Positions 57,313 through 64,000 of a stretch of DNA of 64,000 nucleotides are shown one piece after another. The stretch lies in the NCBI GenBank assembly GCA_964392175.1, contig CAYMOJ010000008.1:1-64000 (forward strand), written 5' to 3'. The position numbers were made by a program, and so were the translations under genes. The notes under the pieces are model-generated. The model was not told the origin of the DNA, made no database searches, and saw nothing but the letters and a program-made list of their open reading frames with translations. Positions within the stretch are counted from its first letter, which is position 1, and every line of letters starts with the position of its first letter. The DNA is from Firm-04 sp964392175 (GTDB taxonomy: Bacteria; Bacillota; Clostridia; Oscillospirales; Ruminococcaceae).

Positions 57313-58070
57313 AGCAAGCCTCACGCAAAATGCGGCGCAGCATACTGGCATGGTGCTGTCTACTGTTCATATGTGCCGTACTGGTCATGCTGGTTCTCTC
57401 CGGCAAACTATGGTTCAATATGCCATCGAAAAACCGATATCCCGTGCGCGGCGTGGATGTCTCACATTACCAGGGCAAAATTGATTGGGAAGTCATCGCC
57501 AAGCAGGATATCACCTTTGCGTTTATAAAGGCGACTGAAGGCTCCGGCACTGTGGATGAATGCTTTGCCGATAACTGGAACGCTTCGCGCAGTGCAGGAT
57601 TATACACCGGTGCATACCATTTCTTTAGCTTTGATAGCGGTGGTGATACACAAGCCGAAAACTTTATACAGACCGTGCCCCTCACAACCGATGCACTGCC
57701 GCCTGTGATCGACCTGGAATACTACCGTTCGGAAAATTTGCCAACCACCGAAACCGTTCGGGAGAATTTGAAGATCATGCTGGATGCCCTAGCCGAGCAC
57801 TACGGCAAAACACCCATCATTTATACCACCAATCAGTGCTATGAGGAATACCTGAAAGACACTGATATGGACTATATTTTGTGGATTCGCAGCGTGTTTA
57901 CCCCACCTTCCTCAAAGCTGGAGCCAAAATGGTGCTTCTGGCAGTATAATCCACGCGGTTTGTTGGAGGGCTATGAAGGCGATGAACAATTCATCGATCT
58001 GAATGTCTACTGCGGTACCATGGAAGCATTCACCGCACAGTTTGATATCTCTGATGATATCGCGGAATAA
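57309..58070 (+). CDS. GH25 lysozyme-like muramidase, membrane-anchored or secreted
   Basis: A 253-residue protein with an N-terminal hydrophobic segment (SILAWCCLLFICAVLVMLVL, about 11-30) after a basic start. The GH25 domain begins RGVDVSHYQGKIDW, where the Asp is one of the active-site residues. PPVIDLEYY holds the catalytic Asp-x-Glu pair, and FWQYNPRG then IDLNVYCG are the conserved end motifs. The enzyme cuts peptidoglycan between MurNAc and GlcNAc. Why it is coupled by an ATGA overlap to a xyloglucanase is unclear; local wall remodelling for surface display is one possibility. Confidence 0.94.
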   Translation: MKQASRKMRRSILAWCCLLFICAVLVMLVLSGKLWFNMPSKNRYPVRGVDVSHYQGKIDWEVIAKQDITFAFIKATEGSGTVDECFADNWNASRSAGLYTGAYHFFSFDSGGDTQAENFIQTVPLTTDALPPVIDLEYYRSENLPTTETVRENLKIMLDALAEHYGKTPIIYTTNQCYEEYLKDTDMDYILWIRSVFTPPSSKLEPKWCFWQYNPRGLLEGYEGDEQFIDLNVYCGTMEAFTAQFDISDDIAE

Positions 58071-58114
58071 CGAAGTTGCAAGTCAAGCCATCAATCATAA
58101 GGAGCGTGAACCCC

Positions 58115-58672
58115 ATGCGCGTCATTACCGGCTCGGCACGCGGCAGAAAGCTGCTTGCCCCCGAAGGATTTGATACTCGCCCCACCACTGACCTCGTCAA
58201 AGAAGCGATCTGCTCGGCGGTACAGTTTGATATCCCCTGCGCCAATGTACTGGATCTGTTCGCAGGCAGCGGACAGATCGCCATTGAAGCCATCAGCAGA
58301 GGCGCGGCAAAAGCTACCTTGATCGAATCCAACCGAAAAGCATTTAAAATCATTGAGCAGAACGTCGCTGCTTGTGGATTTCAATCGCAGGCACAGCTAC
58401 TGTGTACCGATGCCATAAGCTACCTGCTGCGTTGCCACGAAGCCTTTGATATCGCTTTTTTAGATCCACCCTACCGTCAGGACATCCTGCCCGAAATTTT
58501 ACCATTACTACTGCCCCATATGCAAAAAAACGGCGTGATCATCTGCGAACATGAACCGGAATTGCAATTACCTGAAAAAATCGGCGAATACCCCTTGAAA
58601 AAGCGCAAGAAGTATGGTAAAATATCTGTGTCTATCTATCGTGGCGAGAATGTGATCGATGCTGCTGATTAA
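58115..58672 (+). CDS. rsmD: 16S rRNA (guanine-966-N2)-methyltransferase
   Basis: A 185-residue methyltransferase starting MRVITGSARGRKL after AAGGAG. Conserved segments are RPTTDLVKEAI, VLDLFAGSGQIAIEAISRG (SAM binding) and the catalytic AFLDPPYRQD. It lies 44 bases after the GH25 gene and 47 bases before coaD, the usual rsmD-coaD order. The upstream in-frame ATG at 58076 is not preferred because it would remove the good ribosome binding site. Confidence 0.95.
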   Translation: MRVITGSARGRKLLAPEGFDTRPTTDLVKEAICSAVQFDIPCANVLDLFAGSGQIAIEAISRGAAKATLIESNRKAFKIIEQNVAACGFQSQAQLLCTDAISYLLRCHEAFDIAFLDPPYRQDILPEILPLLLPHMQKNGVIICEHEPELQLPEKIGEYPLKKRKKYGKISVSIYRGENVIDAAD

Positions 58673-58719
58673 GCCAAGCAGCGTGAAGCATCGACCGCAC
58701 GAAGTAAGGAGTGCCGTTC

Positions 58720-59256
58720 ATGTACGAAATCAAGAGACGGATCGCCGTTTGCCCCGGCAGCTTTGATCCGGTCACGTTGGGGCATCTGGATATTATCGGC
58801 AGAGCAAGTAAGCTCTTTGATCGCGTCATCGTGCTGGTTTCCACCAATCTGGAAAAAAGCCCCTCTTTTACCCTCACTGAACGCCTGCTGATGATTGAAT
58901 CCGTGACCAAGGCGTATGACAATGTCATTATTGATATTCTGGATCATGAACTGCTTGCAAATTATGTGAGCAGAGTAGGCGCAGTCGCTATTGTCAAAGG
59001 CTTGCGCGCTGTCAGTGACTTTGAATACGAGTTCCAGATGGCGCTGGCAAATAAAAAGTTATACCCCGCGGCAGAAACGGTCTTTTTGACTACTGCTGCC
59101 GAAAATATGTACCTCAGTTCCAGTGTGGTCAAGCAAATTGCATCGCTTGGTGGCGATATTTCCAGCTTCGTACCACTTGAAATCCTTCCGATGATCGCAG
59201 AGCGACTCAGTGGAAAATACCCGCCCACAAATAACAGAAAGGAAGTATCCCCATGA
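58720..59256 (+). CDS. coaD: Phosphopantetheine adenylyltransferase
   Basis: A 178-residue enzyme of coenzyme A synthesis. VCPGSFDPVTLGHLDII carries the T-x-G-H nucleotidyltransferase motif, KGLRAVSDFEYEFQMA is the substrate loop, and YLSSSVVKQIASLGGDISSFVP is the conserved end (ISSS/T-type motif). The ATG at 58720 follows AAGGAG; a GTG three codons earlier overlaps that site. The 3' end is extended by about 15 residues and overlaps the next gene by 4 bases. Confidence 0.96.
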   Translation: MYEIKRRIAVCPGSFDPVTLGHLDIIGRASKLFDRVIVLVSTNLEKSPSFTLTERLLMIESVTKAYDNVIIDILDHELLANYVSRVGAVAIVKGLRAVSDFEYEFQMALANKKLYPAAETVFLTTAAENMYLSSSVVKQIASLGGDISSFVPLEILPMIAERLSGKYPPTNNRKEVSP

Positions 59257-59702
59257 ATGTAGATGAGATCTTAGAAGAGATTGACGAAATGCTTGAAAAT
59301 TCCAGAGCATTTCCACTGGCTGCCCACAAGGTCGTGATCGATGGTGACCGACTTCGTGAGCTGGTAGGCGATATCCGCCTGAAGCTCCCCGAGGAGATCA
59401 AGCACGCGAAGCTGGTAGTATATGACCGTGACCGCTACCTCAATGAGGCACGTCAGGAAGCTGAAGAGATCGTGCGTGCTGCCGAAGCACGTGCAAAAAG
59501 TATGGTGGCTGAGAGCGCAATCCTTGAGGAAACCAAGCGCAAGGCACATGAGTTGCTCGCAAAAACCAAGTCCAAATGCGATGAAACCAAAGAGGCTACC
59601 GCTGCCTATGTGCTGCAATCGCTTTCTAATACTGAAGCACAGATCGCAGCAATGCTGACGCAAATTCAACAGGAGCGCAAAAACTGGGATACCAAAAAGT
59701 GA
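59253..59702 (+). CDS. Coiled-coil protein resembling ATP synthase subunit B
   Basis: A 149-residue, highly charged helical protein. The N-terminus (MNVDEILEEIDEMLENSR) is acidic, and a long Ala/Glu/Lys helix runs from about residue 45 to the end (LNEARQEAEEIVRAAEARAK). It resembles the soluble stalk of F0 subunit b but has no membrane span. Similar small genes follow coaD in other clostridia and are often labelled as vacuolar or ATPase-like. The function is unknown. It overlaps coaD by an ATGA junction. Confidence 0.8.
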   Translation: MNVDEILEEIDEMLENSRAFPLAAHKVVIDGDRLRELVGDIRLKLPEEIKHAKLVVYDRDRYLNEARQEAEEIVRAAEARAKSMVAESAILEETKRKAHELLAKTKSKCDETKEATAAYVLQSLSNTEAQIAAMLTQIQQERKNWDTKK

Positions 59703-59709
59703 TCCTTTA

Positions 59710-59744
59710 CAAAGCAAAAGGCACAGGATGCGATATCCTGTGCC
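59710..59744 (-). terminator. Terminator of the dCMP deaminase gene
   Basis: GGCACAGGAT (59720-59729) and ATCCTGTGCC (59735-59744) form a perfect 10-bp stem. On the minus strand it is followed by TTTTGCTTT, 20 bases after the deaminase stop. On the plus strand no T-run follows, so it may only weakly stop the convergent coaD transcript. Confidence 0.75.
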
Positions 59745-59763
59745 TGCGTTGTATTGCAGCAGA

Positions 59764-60255
59764 TCAATAGCCACCAACGATTTCCGTCAGCGAATCATCG
59801 CATTCGATCCAATCTGCTACACAAATATGACGATAAGTATCCTTCGTTTGGCGAATCACAACCATTTCAATGCCCGCATTGATGATAAGACGCTTGCACA
59901 TGGAGCAAGGCTCTACATCGCCATCCAATTGGTTGGTTTTCGCATTGTGGCAGGCAAGGTACAGCGTTGCGCCGATCAGATCAGCACGGCTTGCACTGAT
60001 GATCGCATTGGCTTCAGCGTGAACGCTGCGGCAAAGCTCGTAACGCTCTCCCTTCGGCACACCCAGCTTTTCGCGGCGGCAATACTCAATGTCACAGCAG
60101 TTTTTTCTGCCACGGGGCGCCCCCACATAGCCTGTAGAAATAATCTCGTCATTCTTTACAATAATCGCACCGAATTTACGGCGCAGGCAGGTGCTGCGTT
60201 CCAGTACCATCTCGGCAATATCCAAATAATAGTTGGTCTTATCTCTGCGCTTCAT
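59764..60255 (-). CDS. dCMP deaminase (ComEB-type cytidine/deoxycytidylate deaminase)
   Basis: A 163-residue zinc deaminase. HAEANAIISA carries the zinc His and proton-shuttling Glu, and EPCSMCKRLIINAG carries the zinc Cys pair. The N-terminal insert CCDIEYCRREKLG is typical of dCMP deaminases such as ComEB. It makes dUMP for thymidylate synthesis. The ATG at 60255 lies seven bases after AAGGAGG. The gene stands alone with its own promoter and terminator. Confidence 0.94.
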   Translation of the reverse strand: MKRRDKTNYYLDIAEMVLERSTCLRRKFGAIIVKNDEIISTGYVGAPRGRKNCCDIEYCRREKLGVPKGERYELCRSVHAEANAIISASRADLIGATLYLACHNAKTNQLDGDVEPCSMCKRLIINAGIEMVVIRQTKDTYRHICVADWIECDDSLTEIVGGY

Positions 60256-60300
60256 CACGCGTCCTCCTTGTGCATAGCAACGATAATGTTACTTTGTTAC

Positions 60301-60329
60301 AGTATAGCAGAAATTTCCGCAATTTGCAA
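60301..60329 (-). promoter_or_regulatory. Promoter of the dCMP deaminase gene
   Basis: On the minus strand, TTGCAA (60329-60324), 17 bases, TATACT (60306-60301). Confidence 0.65.
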
Positions 60330-60352
60330 GTATTATTTATCAGGAGCCTTAT

Positions 60353-61213
60353 ATGCTGAATTTGACTGATATGCAGACGATTCGCGCACTGGCGAATCGT
60401 CATCACTTTTCGTTTTCGAAAGGGCTGGGGCAGAATTTTCTTATCGACCCTGCCGTTTGCCCTGCCATCGCCGAATACGGTATTCCGGATGCAGAGCACG
60501 CTGTATTGGAAGTCGGCCCCGGTTTTGGTGTACTAACACAGCAGCTTGCTTTGCTGGCAAAGCGTGTGGTATCGGTGGAAATTGACCGTCGCCTGGAACC
60601 GGTACTGGCAGAAACCTTACAAGGTCTTTCCAATGCAAGCATTGTGTGGGGAGATGTGTTAAAACTCGATTTAAAGCAACTGTTTGCTGCGCAGTTTGGC
60701 GATATTCCTGTGGCATTTTGCGCCAATTTGCCGTACTACATCACATCACCGATCCTCATGTATCTGTTGGAGTCTGAGGTACAGTTCACTTCCATGACCG
60801 TTATGGTGCAGAAAGAAGCGGCAGAGCGTCTGTGTGCAGAGGTTGGCACGCGTGCAGCAGGTGCAGTAACTGTTGCCGTGCAGCTGCGAGGCAAAGCAGA
60901 ATATCTGATGGATGTGCCCAGGGAAAGCTTTTATCCATCACCCAATGTCGACTCTGCTGTGATTCGCATCACGCCCCACAGTACACCGCTTTGCAGTGCC
61001 GAGGAATCTATCCCACTGCTGAAAATGGTCAAGGCCGGCTTTGCACAACGCAGAAAAACTGCCATGAATGCGATTTCATCAGGGATGGGATGCCCCAAAG
61101 CCACGCTTGCCGATGCCTTCGCAGAATGTGCACTTGCAGAAAATGTACGCTTTGAACAGCTGGATATGCAAACATTGCTTGCGCTCTCGCGGGCAATTAC
61201 TTCCCGTCTTTGA
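60353..61213 (+). CDS. rsmA: 16S rRNA (adenine-1518/1519-N6)-dimethyltransferase
   Basis: A 286-residue enzyme (KsgA family) that dimethylates two adenines in the 16S rRNA decoding region. The order of motifs is KGLGQNFLID, VLEVGPGFGVLT (SAM binding), CANLPYYITSPI (catalytic), and FYPSPNVDSAVI. The 3' end overlaps the convergent flavin reductase-like gene by 17 bases. A CAGGAG site precedes the start. Confidence 0.96.
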   Translation: MLNLTDMQTIRALANRHHFSFSKGLGQNFLIDPAVCPAIAEYGIPDAEHAVLEVGPGFGVLTQQLALLAKRVVSVEIDRRLEPVLAETLQGLSNASIVWGDVLKLDLKQLFAAQFGDIPVAFCANLPYYITSPILMYLLESEVQFTSMTVMVQKEAAERLCAEVGTRAAGAVTVAVQLRGKAEYLMDVPRESFYPSPNVDSAVIRITPHSTPLCSAEESIPLLKMVKAGFAQRRKTAMNAISSGMGCPKATLADAFAECALAENVRFEQLDMQTLLALSRAITSRL

Positions 61214-61793
61214 ACGATTTTGATTTCGGGCGCGATTTTTTCTTGACGGAAAACCCGAAGCTGCCCAGCTTTCTACCCAATGCAAAATACTCACCGTGAG
61301 CATAAGCAGCAAGTCCGCTTTGCTGCAAGTTTAGTTTGCCTTTACTATCAATATACTTCTCATCTGCCGCTACACGCACGATCTCTGCTAGGAACATATC
61401 GTGCGTGCCAAGCGGTATTTTTTGTTTTACCACACAGGCAAGACTCAGCGGTGCTTCCTCCAGCAAAGGCGCAGAAACGCCCTCCATAGGGGCAATATGC
61501 AAGCCACACGCCTTGATCTTATCCATATCTTTGCCGCTTTTCACGCCACAAAAGTCCACCTGTTTACAAATCGCTGTGGTAGTCAGATTCACGACAAACT
61601 CACCACTTTTCTCAATCATGCCATAAGAATGGCGACTAGGGCGCAAAGAAATATAGGTCATTGGCGGATGCGTGCACACAATCCCTGTCCATGCAACAGT
61701 AACGGCATTGGGCTGATCCATAGTACCGCAGGTCACCAATACAGGCGGCACCGGGCCAAGTAGCGTACTGCCATTCCAAAAAACCTTTGCCAT
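61197..61793 (-). CDS. Flavin reductase-like (flavoredoxin) FMN-binding protein
   Basis: A 198-residue protein with the flavin reductase-like split barrel: VTCGTMDQPNAVTVAWTG binds FMN, PMTYISLRPSRHSYGMI is the second conserved stretch, and FCGVKSGKDMDKIKACGL follows. These proteins move electrons as flavoredoxins or reductases in anaerobes. The last 20 residues are a basic Lys/Ser/Arg tail. It follows the MreB-family gene by 14 bases on the same strand. Confidence 0.88.
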   Translation of the reverse strand: MAKVFWNGSTLLGPVPPVLVTCGTMDQPNAVTVAWTGIVCTHPPMTYISLRPSRHSYGMIEKSGEFVVNLTTTAICKQVDFCGVKSGKDMDKIKACGLHIAPMEGVSAPLLEEAPLSLACVVKQKIPLGTHDMFLAEIVRVAADEKYIDSKGKLNLQQSGLAAYAHGEYFALGRKLGSFGFSVKKKSRPKSKSFKDGK

Positions 61794-61807
61794 GTCTAAC
61801 CCTCCCT

Positions 61808-62827
61808 TCAGGATTCCATCGGTAACTCATAGCTTTCAGGACGCTCAAAGCCATCCAATAGCACCGCCTTATGATGAAAAGCTTTTGCTGTACCCCTTGC
61901 CACACAAGTAAGAGGATCCTTGGCAATGCGGCAGGGAACACCCAGTGTACGACGAAAATATCGCTCCAATCCGCCCAGACAAGCACCGCCACCTGTAAAT
62001 AGAATGCCGTTGTGGTAAATATCACCTACCAATTCGGGGGGCGTTTCCTCCAGCACTCTGCGAATGGTATCAGTAATGGCAATCATATCGTCTTCTAATG
62101 CCTCCAGCAGTTCCGTCTGACTGAGATCACACTGATCCGGCAATCCACGGCTTAAGTTTCTGCCCTTTACGGTGCAGCAGATATCCTCCGCCGGATCATA
62201 CAAATTGCACAGCTCAATCTTCAGCTCCTCAGCAGATTTTTTTCCAAGCAACAGCTGATTTTTATTCTGCACATAGCGTATCACAGAACGATCCATGCAG
62301 TCTCCCGCAACTTTGATGGAGCGCGCTGCCACAATGCCGTTCATCGAAACCACTGCAATATCCGTGGTGCCACCACCGATATCTACCACCATATGCCCCT
62401 CCGGACGAGAAATGCGGATATCTGCGCCAAGTAAGGCGGCAAGTGGCTTACGGATCAACTGCACTTTGCGCGAACCTGTACCGCTTGCGGCATCTAAAAT
62501 CGCACGCTTCTCCACTTCTGTGATCAGCGATGGCACGCAGACCACCACGTGCGGCTTGATAATCGCAGGGCCTGCCGCAGCTGAAATAAACTCGCGAATC
62601 AATGCCTGTGTGAGAATATCATCTGAAATCACGCCATCCTGTAACGGATGTACCACAGCAATATGCTCCGGTGCTCTGCCCTCCATGTGATATGCCTCAG
62701 TTCCCACCGCCACAACGCGCTCTGTACGCTTGTTATAGGCAATAACAGTCGGTTCGTTGAGAATAATGCCATTTTTATCTGTAGTAATAATGATATTCGA
62801 TGTGCCAAGATCAATTCCGATATCCAT
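61808..62827 (-). CDS. mreB: MreB/Mbl-family actin-like cell shape protein
   Basis: A 339-residue actin-like ATPase starting MDIGIDLGTSNIIIT (phosphate 1 loop). VDIGGGTTDIAVVS is the phosphate 2 motif, and ILFTGGGACLGGLERYF the adenosine motif. The opening (VGTEAYHMEGRAPEH) suggests the Mbl branch. It would guide side-wall synthesis together with RodA (18852-19985). No mreC or mreD follows. It lies 15 bases after comF. Confidence 0.93.
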   Translation of the reverse strand: MDIGIDLGTSNIIITTDKNGIILNEPTVIAYNKRTERVVAVGTEAYHMEGRAPEHIAVVHPLQDGVISDDILTQALIREFISAAAGPAIIKPHVVVCVPSLITEVEKRAILDAASGTGSRKVQLIRKPLAALLGADIRISRPEGHMVVDIGGGTTDIAVVSMNGIVAARSIKVAGDCMDRSVIRYVQNKNQLLLGKKSAEELKIELCNLYDPAEDICCTVKGRNLSRGLPDQCDLSQTELLEALEDDMIAITDTIRRVLEETPPELVGDIYHNGILFTGGGACLGGLERYFRRTLGVPCRIAKDPLTCVARGTAKAFHHKAVLLDGFERPESYELPMES

Positions 62828-62842
62828 AATGAAAATTCTCCC

Positions 62843-63562
62843 TCATGTTCTATCTGTATCCGATGCTTTTGTATTACGCACTCTGTATTTATCCGTGCAA
62901 AGTGGAACTGCTGCATATACTGTTTTGGCACCGCTTTGCAGCAATAATTCCGTGCAGCGCTTCAAGGTGCTGCCTGTTGTCAGGATATCATCGCACAGCA
63001 GAATCGTTTTGCCATCACAGCGTTTTCTTGTAGCGTGAAACCGTTCCACAAACATAGCACGTTCCTCAGCCGTTTGCTGATGCTGTCGCTGCATCGTATG
63101 CTCTTCTGCCAAAAGGCCGCCCTTTACGGGCAATGCAAGTTGCTTTGCCAATCTGCGCGCAAGATATTCACTGTGTCCATAGTAGCATTCGCGCCTACGC
63201 ACCGACGAAAGTGGTACCCACGTGACAAAATCAATAGCATGAACGGGAAGCTGTGCTTTGGCAAGCACCGCAAGCTCTGCTGCAAGATGCTTTCCGAAAT
63301 GATGGCTTCCCTGCTTCAGTTGCAGCACACCCGCTCTCGCGACATCTTCATAGGCATATACCGTAATTACGTGTTGCCATGGCAATGGTCTGGCACCGCT
63401 ATAATCGGCAAGCCACGTCGCATAATCGGTACGGAGCGTGTTGAGCTTTTCTTTGCATTGCGGGCAAATATCAACATTTGCCGCCATATAATTCCCGCAA
63501 CAGTCGCAGCAATTCGGAAAGCAAATATCCAGCGCATACGCCCCGATATCATGTATTTTCAT
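62843..63562 (-). CDS. comF: ComF-family phosphoribosyltransferase-like protein
   Basis: A 239-residue protein. The N-terminal zinc ribbon has CFPNCCDCC then CPQCK. The phosphoribosyltransferase fold ends with ILLCDDILTTGSTLKRC, the PRPP-binding motif. VPLSSVRRRECYYGHSEYLAR is the other conserved ComF segment. ComF takes part in DNA handling during transformation. The start follows AAGGAG and overlaps the recD2 end by 14 bases; pairing with a helicase is common for comF. Confidence 0.93.
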   Translation of the reverse strand: MKIHDIGAYALDICFPNCCDCCGNYMAANVDICPQCKEKLNTLRTDYATWLADYSGARPLPWQHVITVYAYEDVARAGVLQLKQGSHHFGKHLAAELAVLAKAQLPVHAIDFVTWVPLSSVRRRECYYGHSEYLARRLAKQLALPVKGGLLAEEHTMQRQHQQTAEERAMFVERFHATRKRCDGKTILLCDDILTTGSTLKRCTELLLQSGAKTVYAAVPLCTDKYRVRNTKASDTDRT

Positions 63563-64000
63563 AAAGCTGCTCCTTGATTGTCTGCACATCACCCGCTTCC
63601 ATGATCGGACACTGATCTCGTAGCATATCTAATAGGCAGGAATCCCGCAAAGTACGCTGATAGTTTTGTACCATTTCTGAGACCTTACGCGGTGAGCCGA
63701 TCAAAATCAGCAGACGCTTTGCGCGGGTCACAGCGGTATACAGCAAATTGCGATAGCTTAAACGATCACGGCCCTCCGGCAGCATTAAAATCACCGCTTC
63801 AAACTCACTGCCCTGACTTTTATGCACGGTTACAGCATAAGCAAGTTCCAGCTGATCCAATTGCTCTGCGGTATAGTTTACAAGTCTGCCGTCAAAATTC
63901 ACCTGTATGGTACGGGATATCTTATCTACGAACTGTACAGTACCCATATCACCATTAAAGATGCCTGCACCACGCTCACCATTTTTCGTCCACTCTATCT
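63549..64000 (-). CDS. recD2: RecD2-type ATP-dependent DNA helicase, C-terminal part
   Basis: The gene runs off the right edge; 150 codons are in the window and the frame stays open to position 64000 (IEWTKNGERGAGIFNGD precedes the first internal Met). Helicase motif V is visible as YAVTVHKSQGSEFEAVIL and motif VI as LLYTAVTRAKRLLILIG, typical of SF1B 5'-3' helicases of the RecD2 type. The C-terminal tail is short. RecD2 acts in replication and repair outside RecBCD. It heads the segment recD2-comF-mreB. Confidence 0.92.
   Translation of the reverse strand, partial: IEWTKNGERGAGIFNGDMGTVQFVDKISRTIQVNFDGRLVNYTAEQLDQLELAYAVTVHKSQGSEFEAVILMLPEGRDRLSYRNLLYTAVTRAKRLLILIGSPRKVSEMVQNYQRTLRDSCLLDMLRDQCPIMEAGDVQTIKEQLYENT

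Overview
The window looks like a chromosomal segment of a cellulosome-forming ruminococcus (Oscillospiraceae, Clostridia), most like the Ruminococcus flavefaciens / R. champanellensis group. The reasons are a roughly half-G+C genome, clostridial gene orders (mutS-mutL-miaA-hfq, yggS-sepF-divIVA, VorB-type ferredoxin oxidoreductase), and above all an ordered scaffoldin cluster at the left end. The species cannot be fixed from the sequence alone. I saw no rRNA, tRNA, CRISPR array, insertion sequence or prophage.

Region by region. 1-8202 (minus strand): a scaffoldin cluster read in the order scaC-like (one cohesin plus dockerin), scaA-like (cohesins plus dockerin), scaB-like (eight cohesins plus a C-terminal X-dockerin), then the signal peptide of a further exported protein cut by the window edge. 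This is the gene order known for R. flavefaciens (scaC-scaA-scaB-cttA-scaE). Two tandem near-consensus promoters lie upstream, and a perfect stem-loop lies in each intercistronic gap. 8245-13045: a CapA-like lipoprotein (minus), divergent from a three-gene GerA-type spore germination receptor operon (plus). 13052-23130 (minus): phospholipid synthesis (pssA-psd), then a long run of yifB, a lipoprotein, rodA, tcdA, a small membrane protein, a D-2-hydroxyacid dehydrogenase, proB and proA, several of them overlapping, plus a membrane protein at the right end. 23493-31650 (plus): rpoB-rpoC with a perfect promoter and a strong terminator.

31710-45581 (minus): HAD phosphatase, rluD, lspA, divIVA, sepF, yggS, an HlyD-like protein, hfq, miaA, mutL, an AT-richer GIY-YIG/DUF4357 gene, mutS and ylbF, with a strong promoter at the ylbF end. 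45632-49002 (minus): a four-subunit 2-oxoacid:ferredoxin oxidoreductase preceded by a ParA-like ATPase. 49205-50644: rmuC (plus). 50673-52738 (minus): a cytoplasmic GH13 alpha-amylase-family enzyme and an HD-domain protein. 52798-59702 (plus): GH36 alpha-galactosidase, GH74 xyloglucanase-like lipoprotein, GH25 lysozyme, rsmD, coaD and a coiled-coil protein. 59764-64000: dCMP deaminase (minus), rsmA (plus), then flavin reductase-like, MreB-family, comF and the 3' end of recD2 (all minus).

How the parts fit: the left end builds an extracellular plant-polysaccharide-degrading machine. The GH36/GH74/GH13 genes use related glycans outside the dockerin system: two lack signal peptides and act in the cytoplasm, and one is a lipoprotein without a dockerin. 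The ger operon implies a sporulation or germination capacity. The rest is core housekeeping (transcription, mismatch repair, division, proline and phospholipid synthesis). Promoter, terminator and hairpin calls were made by eye and are predictions.
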